Of a DNA stretch of 10,862 nt, positions 1 to 5,497 are shown piece by piece (position 1 is the stretch's first letter; every line of letters starts with the position of its first letter). The position numbers and the translations under genes were made by a program. Origin of the DNA: an uncultured Erysipelotrichaceae bacterium (GTDB lineage Bacteria; Bacillota_I; Bacilli_A; RFN20; CAG-826); the NCBI GenBank assembly GCA_947303755.1, contig CAMYZF010000038.1:1-10862 (forward strand), given 5' to 3'. The notes beneath the pieces are model-generated. The model ran no database searches. It had not been told where the DNA came from and was given only the letters and a program-made list of their open reading frames with translations.

Positions 1-44
1 GAAACGACGACACCTTGAAGTGATGTTCTTCTATTTCTTTCCAT
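1..44 (-). CDS. rpsQ: 30S ribosomal protein uS17, N-terminal fragment
   Basis: Only the first 14 codons are inside the window; the gene runs off the low-coordinate edge. The visible peptide starts MERNRRTSLQGVVV, which matches the beginning of bacterial uS17 (Met-Glu-Arg-Asn, then LQGVVVS). uS17 is a primary 16S rRNA binding protein of the small subunit. The ATG at 44-42 is preceded by a strong TAAGGAGG (60-53) whose TAA is the stop codon of rpmC, so the two genes are probably translationally coupled. Its place directly after rpmC is the canonical end of the S10 cluster. The fragment is short, but the position and start sequence make the call firm. Confidence 0.9.
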   Translation of the reverse strand, partial: MERNRRTSLQGVVV

Positions 45-57
45 GGTCTAATCCTCC

Positions 58-255
58 TTATTTGACACCGAGTTCTCTTTCGCGTTGCACGAGTTTAGCA
101 CGCGCGATATCTTTACGAACTCTTCTTACTTCTTCACCGTGTTCAAGTTGGCCAACGGCTTTCTTTCTACGGAGATTGAATAATTCTTCTTTGAGTAAGT
201 AAACTTTTTCATTAAGTTCTTCGTTACTCAATTCACGAAATTCAGCGACTTTCAT
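58..255 (-). CDS. rpmC: 50S ribosomal protein uL29
   Basis: 65 residues, the normal size of uL29, a two-helix protein near the peptide exit tunnel that binds 23S rRNA and contacts uL23. The sequence shows the family pattern: an N-terminal FRELSNEELNEKV helix, then LKEELFNLRRKKAVGQLEH (residues about 21-39) and a basic RRVRKDIARAK segment (residues about 44-54). The ATG at 255 directly follows the TAA of rplP (256-258) with no gap; an AAGGAGGG Shine-Dalgarno site lies inside the end of rplP. It sits between rplP and rpsQ as in most bacteria. It lacks the extensions seen on uL3 and uL22 of this operon. Confidence 0.97.
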   Translation of the reverse strand: MKVAEFRELSNEELNEKVYLLKEELFNLRRKKAVGQLEHGEEVRRVRKDIARAKLVQRERELGVK

Positions 256-672
256 TTACTTACCCTCCTTTTTAGCGATGACGCGGCATTTGTTTGGAAG
301 TTTGTAGGCCGCTAAGCGGAGTGCTTCGCGAGCGACTTCTTCTGGGACACCACCCATTTCAAACATGACGCGGTTTTTACGAACAACGGCAACCCATTGT
401 TCTGGAGAACCTTTACCGGAACCCATACGGACTTCGGCTGGTTTTTTAGTTTTGGCGAGGTGTGGGAATATACGGATATAAACCTTACCTTCCTTTTTGG
501 TGTAACGGCTTAAGACGATACGAGCGGATTCAATTTGGCGATCTGTGATCCACGCGCCTGTGACAGCTTGAAGACCAAATTCACCGAATGAAACTTCGTT
601 TCCGCCTTTGGATAAGCCTTCGTATTTGATGCCGTGAGGACGACGATATTTAACTCTTTTTGGTTGTAACAT
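256..672 (-). CDS. rplP: 50S ribosomal protein uL16
   Basis: 138 residues, normal length for uL16, a late-assembling large-subunit protein between the central protuberance and the A/P tRNA sites. The start MLQPKRVKYRRPHG is diagnostic. The loop with R82-MGSGKGSPE (residues 82-91) corresponds to the conserved tip facing the peptidyl transferase centre. The C-terminal FEMGGVPEEVAREALRLAA segment is also typical. The ATG (672-670) overlaps the rpsC stop codon as TAATG, a classic coupling arrangement, with GGAGGAGAAAG just upstream. A small local variant, IFPHLAKTKKP where many homologues have FPDKPxTKKP, is within family variation. Confidence 0.98.
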   Translation of the reverse strand: MLQPKRVKYRRPHGIKYEGLSKGGNEVSFGEFGLQAVTGAWITDRQIESARIVLSRYTKKEGKVYIRIFPHLAKTKKPAEVRMGSGKGSPEQWVAVVRKNRVMFEMGGVPEEVAREALRLAAYKLPNKCRVIAKKEGK

Positions 673-1346
673 TATCTTTCTCCTCCTTTGGCTTCTTCTT
701 TTTCTTCTTTCTTTTCGCCTAAGCAGATCCAGACTTTAACGCCTAAACGGCCATATGGAGTAACTGCTTCCGCGATTGCGAAGTCGATGTTGCTGCGAAG
801 AGTGGTAAGAGGGATGATACCTTCTTTATAACCTTCGCTTCTAGCGATATCCGCACCGCCAAGACGACCAGAGATGAGTGTCTTACATCCTTTAGCACCC
901 GCTTTACGAACGCGTTGAATAGCTTTCTTTTGAGCGGTTCTGAAGGACGCACGATTTTCGAGCTCAGTAGCGATCCATTGTGCGACTAATTGAGCATCTA
1001 AGTCAGGTTGTTTGACTTCGACGACATCGATTCTCACATTGGAACCTTTGAGCATCTTGCTAACTTCTTTTTTCAAACGGTTGATGTTAGCACCTTCTTG
1101 TCCGATGACGACACCTGGACGAGCGACGAATAACATAATTGTTACATCGTGTCCTTTGTCATTTTTACGTCTCTCAATTTCGACATGAGAGAGAAGAGCT
1201 TCTTTTAATTGTTTGGTGAGATATTTACGGACTTTAATATCTTCGTGAAGGAGTGTGGCGTAATCGTTATCAGATGCGAACCAGCGAGAATGCCAATCGC
1301 GATTGATACCAACACGCATACCTACAGGACTAACTTTTTGACCCAT
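672..1346 (-). CDS. rpsC: 30S ribosomal protein uS3
   Basis: 224 residues. uS3 lies at the mRNA entry site of the small subunit and takes part in mRNA unwinding. Visible landmarks are the N-terminal MGQKVSPVGMRVG, a KH-type RNA-binding domain with the GxxG loop GQEG at residues 82-85, and the C-terminal S3 domain with ISGRLGGADIARSE (residues 158-171) and YGRLGVKVWI (199-208). The last 15 residues are a charged Lys/Glu-rich tail, slightly longer than in E. coli. The start codon at 1346 follows AGGAGG (1360-1355), which overlaps the TAG stop of rplV. Its stop overlaps the rplP start. Confidence 0.98.
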   Translation of the reverse strand: MGQKVSPVGMRVGINRDWHSRWFASDNDYATLLHEDIKVRKYLTKQLKEALLSHVEIERRKNDKGHDVTIMLFVARPGVVIGQEGANINRLKKEVSKMLKGSNVRIDVVEVKQPDLDAQLVAQWIATELENRASFRTAQKKAIQRVRKAGAKGCKTLISGRLGGADIARSEGYKEGIIPLTTLRSNIDFAIAEAVTPYGRLGVKVWICLGEKKEEKEEAKGGER

Positions 1347-1358
1347 GAGTTTTTCCTC

Positions 1359-1880
1359 CTATCTTTGTTTGACCACCACAGTGATGTGGCTGGTTCTTTT
1401 GACTAAGCCTGAAGCGGATCCTTTAGCTCTTGGAAGGAAACGTTTCATTCTTAAGCCTTCATTAGCGTAAATTTCAGCGATATAGAGTTTTTCTTCATCC
1501 ATACCGAAGTTATTGATCGCGTTGCTTGCAGCTGATTTAACAACTTTCGCAACGATTGGGGATGCGGCTTTATTAACATTGGCGAGAATGCCTAATGCTT
1601 CATTGACACCTTTACCTCTAATTAAATCAATAACGAGGCGCGCCTTACGTGGTGTGACACGCACATCATACGCGGTGGCACGGGCGGAGGTGACTACTGG
1701 TTTAGCTGGAGCTTCTTTAACCTTCTTGTCAGCTTTCTTAGCTGCTTTAGCAGGTTTTTCTTCAGCTTTGACTTCTACTGGTTTAACTTCAGTAGGTTTT
1801 TCTTCGACTTTAACTGCTTCTTTCGCAACAGTTTTCTTAGCTGGTGCTTTCTTTGCAGCTACTTTCTTTGTTTCTGCCAT
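1359..1880 (-). CDS. rplV: 50S ribosomal protein uL22 with long N-terminal extension
   Basis: 173 residues against about 110 for a typical uL22. The conserved domain occupies residues about 64-173: SARATAYDVRVTPRKARLV, IDLIRGK (84-90), then a C-terminal half with the beta-hairpin segment (GLRMKRFLPRAKGSASGL, residues 142-159) that reaches into the peptide exit tunnel and contributes to macrolide binding. Residues 1-63 are a low-complexity, mostly Ala/Lys/Glu/Pro/Val stretch (for example AAKKAPAKK and KAAKKADKK), resembling a histone-like tail. The long form is supported by a strong GGAGG immediately upstream of the ATG at 1880, overlapping the TAG stop of rpsS. I see no comparable Shine-Dalgarno site or Met near residue 64. 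The tail is probably disordered and exposed; that part is inference. Confidence 0.96.
   Translation of the reverse strand: MAETKKVAAKKAPAKKTVAKEAVKVEEKPTEVKPVEVKAEEKPAKAAKKADKKVKEAPAKPVVTSARATAYDVRVTPRKARLVIDLIRGKGVNEALGILANVNKAASPIVAKVVKSAASNAINNFGMDEEKLYIAEIYANEGLRMKRFLPRAKGSASGLVKRTSHITVVVKQR
1692..1880 (-). other. Region encoding the Ala/Lys/Pro-rich N-terminal tail of uL22
   Basis: This part of rplV codes for about 63 residues outside the conserved uL22 fold. The composition is almost limited to A, K, E, P, V, T and D, with repeated AKK, KPV, VEV and EEKP units. The N-terminal third is strongly basic and the middle is mixed charge. It contains no aromatic residues, consistent with an unstructured arm. 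Extended ribosomal proteins have been described in Mollicutes; the function here is unknown. Confidence 0.85.
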
Positions 1881-1889
1881 ACCTACCTC

Positions 1890-2180
1890 CTACTTTGCTG
1901 CTGCAGCTCTATCTTCTGCATTGTTTCCGTGATGTCCTTTGAAGGTTCTAGTTGGGGCGAATTCGCCTAATTTATGTCCAACCATATCTTCGGTGACATA
2001 GACGGTGATATGTTCGCGGCCATTGTAGACTGCGAAGGTGTGTTCGACAAATGATGGATAAATTGTTGAACGACGTGACCAAGTCTTAATAACTTCTTTT
2101 TTATTAGCGGCGTTTAAAGCGTCAACTTTTTTCAAAAGATATGCATCACAGAATGGTCCTTTTTTAATTGATCGTGACAT
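1890..2180 (-). CDS. rpsS: 30S ribosomal protein uS19
   Basis: 96 residues from the chosen ATG. uS19 sits in the head of the small subunit near the A-site finger and helps position tRNA. The start MSRSIKKGPF is the family signature, followed by LLKKV, IKTWSRRSTIYPSFV (about residues 32-46), and the C-terminal GHKLGEFAPTRTF (about 69-81). A TTG two codons upstream (2186) would give a longer reading frame. However, the AGGAG site at 2194-2190 lies 9 nt before the ATG at 2180 but only 3 nt before that TTG, so 2180 is the better start. The short tail NNAEDRAAAAK is mildly variable between species. Confidence 0.97.
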   Translation of the reverse strand: MSRSIKKGPFCDAYLLKKVDALNAANKKEVIKTWSRRSTIYPSFVEHTFAVYNGREHITVYVTEDMVGHKLGEFAPTRTFKGHHGNNAEDRAAAAK

Positions 2181-2198
2181 TTTCAATTTCTCCTTTCA

Positions 2199-3032
2199 TT
2201 ATTTGCCGTTTCTTCTACGAACGATTAATTTGGTAGAAGGTTGTTTGTTGCGTCTTGTCTTGACACCAAGTGCACGTTTTCCCCATGGGGTACGTGGTGC
2301 ATCACGTCCGACTGGTGATTTACCTTCACCACCACCATGTGGGTGATCGTTCGGGTTCATAACAGATCCGCGGACAGTTGGGCGAGTACCTAACCAGCGA
2401 GTCTTACCAGCTTTACCCTTGTTAACAAGGATGTAGTCTTCGTTACCGACCACACCGATTGTGGCGCGGCAGTTACTTAAGACTTTTCTAACTTCTCCAG
2501 AAGCTAAGCGGAGAATGACGTATTTGCCTTCGGAACCAAGGATTTGAGCACTTGTTCCAGCAGCACGACACATTTGTCCGCCTTTCTTTGGTGATAACTC
2601 TACGTTATGGACGAATGTACCTTCAGGTATATTGCTAAGTGGTAGAGCGTTTCCGACTTTAATATCGACATTTTCACCGGAGACAACTTTATCTCCGACC
2701 TTCAAGCCTTGTGGGGCGAGAATGTATCTCTTTTCACCATCGCTGTAGACGATGAGAAGAATATTTGCGTTACGGTTTGGATCATATTCAACCGCTTTTA
2801 CGATACCGACGATGTCATCTTTGTTTCTCTTGAAATCAACGATACGATATCTGCGTTTATGACCACCACCGATGTGACGAGTTGTAATGACACCTTGGTT
2901 ATTACGACCGCCAGTTTTGCTAAGTTTAACTGTTAAACTTTTTTCAGGAGTTGATTTGGTGATTTCTTCATATGTCAGATTCGTCATGTTTCTGCGAGAT
3001 GCAGATGTCGGTCTGAATGTTCTAATTGACAT
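2199..3032 (-). CDS. rplB: 50S ribosomal protein uL2
   Basis: 277 residues, normal for uL2, one of the most conserved ribosomal proteins, needed for subunit association and peptidyl transferase activity. Landmarks: TGGRNNQGVITTRHIGGGHK (residues 40-59), YDPNRNANI (83-91), and the C-terminal MNPNDHPHGGGEG (225-237), in which H230 corresponds to the functionally important His229 of E. coli uL2. The ATG at 3032 is preceded by AGGAGG (3044-3039) with a 6-nt spacer. The 36-nt gap from rplW is the largest within the operon. Tryptophans in this gene use TGG, consistent with the standard bacterial code. Confidence 0.99.
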   Translation of the reverse strand: MSIRTFRPTSASRRNMTNLTYEEITKSTPEKSLTVKLSKTGGRNNQGVITTRHIGGGHKRRYRIVDFKRNKDDIVGIVKAVEYDPNRNANILLIVYSDGEKRYILAPQGLKVGDKVVSGENVDIKVGNALPLSNIPEGTFVHNVELSPKKGGQMCRAAGTSAQILGSEGKYVILRLASGEVRKVLSNCRATIGVVGNEDYILVNKGKAGKTRWLGTRPTVRGSVMNPNDHPHGGGEGKSPVGRDAPRTPWGKRALGVKTRRNKQPSTKLIVRRRNGK

Positions 3033-3068
3033 TTTTTACCTCCTATAATGTGTAAACCCTATTTCAGG

Positions 3069-3392
3069 TTACTCTTTGAATAAGTCGAGTGCTTCGCCTT
3101 CAGCGATAGTGACAACGGCTTTCTTGAACCCAGAGATTGTGCCTTTGTAACGGCCACCTCTTGTGGTTGATTTGCTAGGAACGTTGACGATGTTTACGTT
3201 AAGGACTTTGACTCCGAAGACTGCTTCGAAGGCTTTCTTAACTTCAGCGCGATTAGCTTTTGGGCTAACTTTGACTGTCACCTTGTTTTGTTCCTGCATG
3301 AGGGACATTGTCTTTTCCGTGATCACAGGAGCGATAATGACTTCGTAATCATGGACGGTAGCTTTGCTAACTTTCTTGGTTGCTTTTGCCAT
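3069..3392 (-). CDS. rplW: 50S ribosomal protein uL23
   Basis: 107 residues, close to the usual 95-100. uL23 surrounds the peptide exit tunnel and is the docking site for trigger factor and SRP. The core matches the family: VIIAPVITEKTMSLM (about residues 18-32), VSPKANRAEVKKAFEAVFGV (42-61, with the conserved NK/N-R-EVKKAFE element), VLNVNIVNVPSK, and the basic RGGRYKGTISGFKKAVVTI (78-96). A short basic MAKATKKVSKA leader precedes the core. The start follows AGGAGG inside the end of rplD. Confidence 0.97.
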   Translation of the reverse strand: MAKATKKVSKATVHDYEVIIAPVITEKTMSLMQEQNKVTVKVSPKANRAEVKKAFEAVFGVKVLNVNIVNVPSKSTTRGGRYKGTISGFKKAVVTIAEGEALDLFKE

Positions 3393-3393
3393 C

Positions 3394-4032
3394 TTACTTT
3401 GCCTCCTCTAATGAATTTTCCACAACCTTTAAGGTTGCTTTATCCATAACAACTTTGTCGAAGTACATCAAGTCATAAACGGAAACGTTATTGACTGGTG
3501 TAACGCACGCAGTTGCGATGTTTGATGCGCTGTAGACAAGATTGTCATTTTCTTCGGAAAGAACGATGAGAACTTTGCCAGTAGCTTTGAGATCTTTGAG
3601 CATCTTGACGACATTTTTGGTTTTCTTTTCAGAGAACTTGAATTCGTCGACGACGATGAGATCTTTAACCTTTGAGGAATACGCACATCTTAAGGCAAGA
3701 TTGTGTTCCTTACGGTTTTGTTTAATGGTGTGATTTTGGACACCTGTTGGGCCAAAGACTGTTCCACCACCAACCCAGATTGGGGAGCGGCTTGAACCTG
3801 CTCTAGCACGACCGGTTCCTTTTTGTCTCCATGGTTTTTTACCACCACCACTGACTTCATCTCTTTTCTTGGTCTTAGAGGTATCTTGTCTCATGTTTGC
3901 TTGATAAACCACAACGGCATCATGCATAACTTGGACATTTTCCTTTTGACCGAAGACATAACTTGAGACTTCGACAGTAGAGACTTTTTCGCCTGCTTGA
4001 GAATAGACGTCTAATTTAATTTTGTTTGCCAT
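3394..4032 (-). CDS. rplD: 50S ribosomal protein uL4
   Basis: 212 residues, normal for uL4, an early assembly protein whose long loop lines the exit tunnel. That loop is visible as GGGKKPWRQKGTGRARAGSS (residues 62-81), followed by RSPIWVGGGTVFGP (82-95). The C-terminal Rossmann-like part includes KDLIVVDEF and VLIVL strands. In E. coli, uL4 also represses the S10 operon by acting on its leader; whether it does so here is not shown by the sequence. Translation starts at 4032; the last codons of rplC (Lys-Gly-Glu) form the GGAGA Shine-Dalgarno site, so the two genes are coupled. Confidence 0.98.
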   Translation of the reverse strand: MANKIKLDVYSQAGEKVSTVEVSSYVFGQKENVQVMHDAVVVYQANMRQDTSKTKKRDEVSGGGKKPWRQKGTGRARAGSSRSPIWVGGGTVFGPTGVQNHTIKQNRKEHNLALRCAYSSKVKDLIVVDEFKFSEKKTKNVVKMLKDLKATGKVLIVLSEENDNLVYSASNIATACVTPVNNVSVYDLMYFDKVVMDKATLKVVENSLEEAK

Positions 4033-4034
4033 AA

Positions 4035-4955
4035 CTATTCTCCTTTCACTTCTTCAGCAGCAGCTGGAGCTTCTTCAACCTTTGGTTCTTCGGCTTTTGG
4101 TTCTTCAACCTTAGCTTCTTCAACTTTGGCTTCAGCAGCCTTTGCAGCTTCTGCTTTAGCAGCTTCTTCAGCAGCCTTTGCGGCTTCTTCAGCGGCTTTC
4201 TTTGCGGCCTCTGCGGCAGCTTTTTCTTCAGCGATTCTAGCTTCTTCTGCTAAGCGGGCAGCTTCGGCAGCTTTCTTTTCAGCTTCGAAATCGATGAGTT
4301 CGTGGACTTTTTCAGGTTTTCCTAATTGCACCTTGATGGCAGATCTCACTACGACGAGTGATTTCTTGGCACCTGGTACTGAACCTCTAACTAGGATGTA
4401 ATTCTTTTCCGCATTTGCCTCGACCACTAATTGGTTAAGGATTGTGGCGGATAAGTTACCGTGGTGACCAGACATCTTCTTGCCTGGGATAACACGTGCG
4501 TTATTACGTCCGTTATTAGCGAAGGAACCTTGTCCTCTATGGTAACCAGATCCGTGTCCTTTTGGTCCGATAGCGTGACCCCAGCGTTTAATAACACCAG
4601 CGTAACCACGACCTTTGGAGGTTCCGATTACATCAACCACATCTCCTGCTTTGAAGATGTCGGCTGTGATTTTATCGCCAACTTTGTAGTTTGCGAGTTC
4701 ATCACCTTTGATTTCTCCAAGAACTTTCATTACTGGAACATTAGCTTTAGCGAAATGTCCTTTTTCAGCTTTGTTAGCTTTGGATTCTTTCTTTTCTTCG
4801 AATCCGACTTGGAGAGCAACGTAGCCATCTTTTTCAAGAGTTTTAACTTGAGTGACGACGTTAGGTAAGACTTCGATAACGGTAACTGCATACATAGTGC
4901 CATCTTTAGCGAACACTTCTGTCATGCCCATTTTACGACCAATGATTTGTTTCAT
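4035..4955 (-). CDS. rplC: 50S ribosomal protein uL3 with long C-terminal extension
   Basis: 306 residues against about 205-215 in most bacteria. uL3 is an early 23S rRNA binding protein whose central arm approaches the peptidyl transferase centre. Residues 1 to about 219 show the normal fold: start MKQIIGRKMGMTEVF, GTSKGRGYAGVIKRWG (111-126), GPKGHGSGYHRGQGS (130-144), IPGKKMSGHHG (156-166), and VRGSVPGAKKSLVVVR (189-204). From about residue 220 the chain continues as an Ala/Glu/Lys-rich predicted helix (about 224-276) and then four near-identical KVEEA/KVEEP/KAEEP pentads (277-296). AGGAGG (4970-4965) precedes the ATG with a 9-nt spacer and overlaps the rpsJ stop. The reading frame is intact through the whole extension. 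Confidence 0.97.
   Translation of the reverse strand: MKQIIGRKMGMTEVFAKDGTMYAVTVIEVLPNVVTQVKTLEKDGYVALQVGFEEKKESKANKAEKGHFAKANVPVMKVLGEIKGDELANYKVGDKITADIFKAGDVVDVIGTSKGRGYAGVIKRWGHAIGPKGHGSGYHRGQGSFANNGRNNARVIPGKKMSGHHGNLSATILNQLVVEANAEKNYILVRGSVPGAKKSLVVVRSAIKVQLGKPEKVHELIDFEAEKKAAEAARLAEEARIAEEKAAAEAAKKAAEEAAKAAEEAAKAEAAKAAEAKVEEAKVEEPKAEEPKVEEAPAAAEEVKGE
4068..4127 (-). repeat. Four 15-nt units encoding K(V/A)EE(A/P) pentads in the uL3 tail
   Basis: Residues 277-296 of uL3 read KVEEA-KVEEP-KAEEP-KVEEA, four pentads in tandem. Similar KVEEKP and KAEEKP units occur in the uL22 N-terminal tail of the same operon. The units are slightly diverged at DNA level and the frame is kept. Confidence 0.8.
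4131..4188. repeat. Imperfect 22-nt direct repeat in the uL3 tail
   Basis: The 22-nt stretch at 4131-4152 recurs at 4167-4188 with a single A/G mismatch, a period of 36 nt (12 codons). It encodes the Ala/Glu/Lys helical part of the uL3 extension. The repeat suggests growth of the tail by slippage or local duplication. Confidence 0.75.
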
Positions 4956-4969
4956 GATGTCCTACCTCC

Positions 4970-5281
4970 TTATAACTTGATGTCGATATCTACTCCGGAT
5001 GGTAAGTCGAGTTTTCTAAGTGCATCGACTGTTTCCTTAACTGGATTGGTGATATCGATCAATCTCTTGTGTGTTCTGATTTCGAACTGTTCACGAGCAT
5101 CTTTGTACTTATGGACAGCGCGCAAGATTGTATAAACTTGCTTTTCGGTTGGTAGAGGAATAGGGCCCACAACACCAGCCCCAGTCTTCTTCGCTACAGA
5201 GATGATCTTCTCAACCGCTAGATCGAGAATCTTGTGATCATAGGCTTGTAGACGAACCCGAATGGTTTTTACTTTTGCCAT
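4970..5281 (-). CDS. rpsJ: 30S ribosomal protein uS10 (NusE)
   Basis: 103 residues, normal length. uS10 is part of the small-subunit head and also serves as the antitermination factor NusE. The sequence is strongly conserved: KTIRVRLQAYDHKILDLAVE (residues 5-24), GPIPLPTEKQVYTILRA (39-55), REQFEIRTHKRLIDI (63-77), and a C-terminal LPSGVDIDIKL. It is the first gene of the S10 operon. The ATG at 5281 is preceded by TAAGGAGG (5296-5289) with a 7-nt spacer, and by a leader of about 125 nt. The usual downstream order (rplC, rplD, rplW, rplB) follows. Confidence 0.99.
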   Translation of the reverse strand: MAKVKTIRVRLQAYDHKILDLAVEKIISVAKKTGAGVVGPIPLPTEKQVYTILRAVHKYKDAREQFEIRTHKRLIDITNPVKETVDALRKLDLPSGVDIDIKL

Positions 5282-5407
5282 GAATTGTCCTCCTTATTTT
5301 TTTCAGGCTTTTATCGATTTGCTCATTTACGAATTCCCTGACATCCCTTTCATGACAACGCCTGTTGGTGTGTCAGCAACCTCGCATGTCAACGCAAACG
5401 ATAACGT
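5282..5407 (-). promoter_or_regulatory. Long 5' leader of the S10 operon with alternative pairing elements
   Basis: About 125 nt separate the likely transcription start from the rpsJ ATG. On the RNA there are two UGACA elements (5391-5387, 5375-5371) followed by two UGUCA elements (5357-5353, 5343-5339). They can pair as two nested stems (outer extended to UGACAU/AUGUCA) or in the crossed, mutually exclusive combinations. A CAAC-AGGC-GUUG hairpin sits at the centre. Two tiny reading frames (5353-5327 and 5326-5303) follow. In E. coli the S10 leader is the target of uL4 control; I see no sequence match to that leader, so regulation here is only a possibility. Confidence 0.4.
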
Positions 5408-5412
5408 GTAAT

Positions 5413-5441
5413 AATATACGCCTATATATAATATGACGCAA
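5413..5441 (-). promoter_or_regulatory. Candidate sigma-70 type promoter of the S10 operon
   Basis: On the minus strand, TTGCGT (5441-5436) and TATATT (5418-5413) are separated by exactly 17 nt. The -10 matches the consensus at 5 of 6 positions; the -35 matches only at the first three. Transcription would start near 5409-5406. The surrounding sequence is very AT-rich. It is the best-placed promoter in the only sizeable gap before rpsJ, but it has not been tested. Confidence 0.55.
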
Positions 5442-5474
5442 GCGAAAATTTTAATTTTTATATCGAATTGAAAG

Positions 5475-5497
5475 AAAAAAGAGCCTTATTTTGACCC
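5475..5497 (-). terminator. Weak intrinsic terminator at the end of the tgt-queA-queH-acyltransferase unit
   Basis: On the RNA, GGGUC (5497-5493) can pair with GGCUC (5485-5481) across a 7-nt loop, giving 5 base pairs of which two are G-U, followed directly by six U (5480-5475). The stem overlaps the last codons and the stop of the acyltransferase gene. The hairpin is weak, so some read-through into the S10 leader is conceivable. Confidence 0.4.

Noticed and set aside
1513..1932. 139-codon open frame on the plus strand opposite rplV and the end of rpsS
   Set aside because: It is the antisense shadow of the Ala/Lys-rich uL22 tail and core; the low-complexity coding strand keeps the opposite frame open. 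The encoded product resembles no family, and the minus strand carries clearly conserved genes.
2181..2186. Two extra codons (TTG start) at the beginning of rpsS
   Set aside because: The Shine-Dalgarno site lies only 3 nt from that TTG but 9 nt from the ATG at 2180, and uS19 typically starts MSRSxKKGP.
4035..4300. Separate small gene or frameshift producing the Ala/Glu-rich uL3 tail
   Set aside because: The frame runs continuously from conserved uL3 into the tail without a stop codon or an internal ribosome-binding site, so it is an extension of the same protein.
4461..4868. 135-codon open frame on the plus strand inside rplC
   Set aside because: It lies fully antisense to conserved uL3 sequence; no ribosome-binding site or recognisable domain supports it.
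5387..5392. Perfect TTGACA on the minus strand before rpsJ as a -35 element
   Set aside because: No AT-rich -10 occurs 16-18 nt downstream; the bases instead take part in the UGACA/UGUCA pairing elements of the leader.
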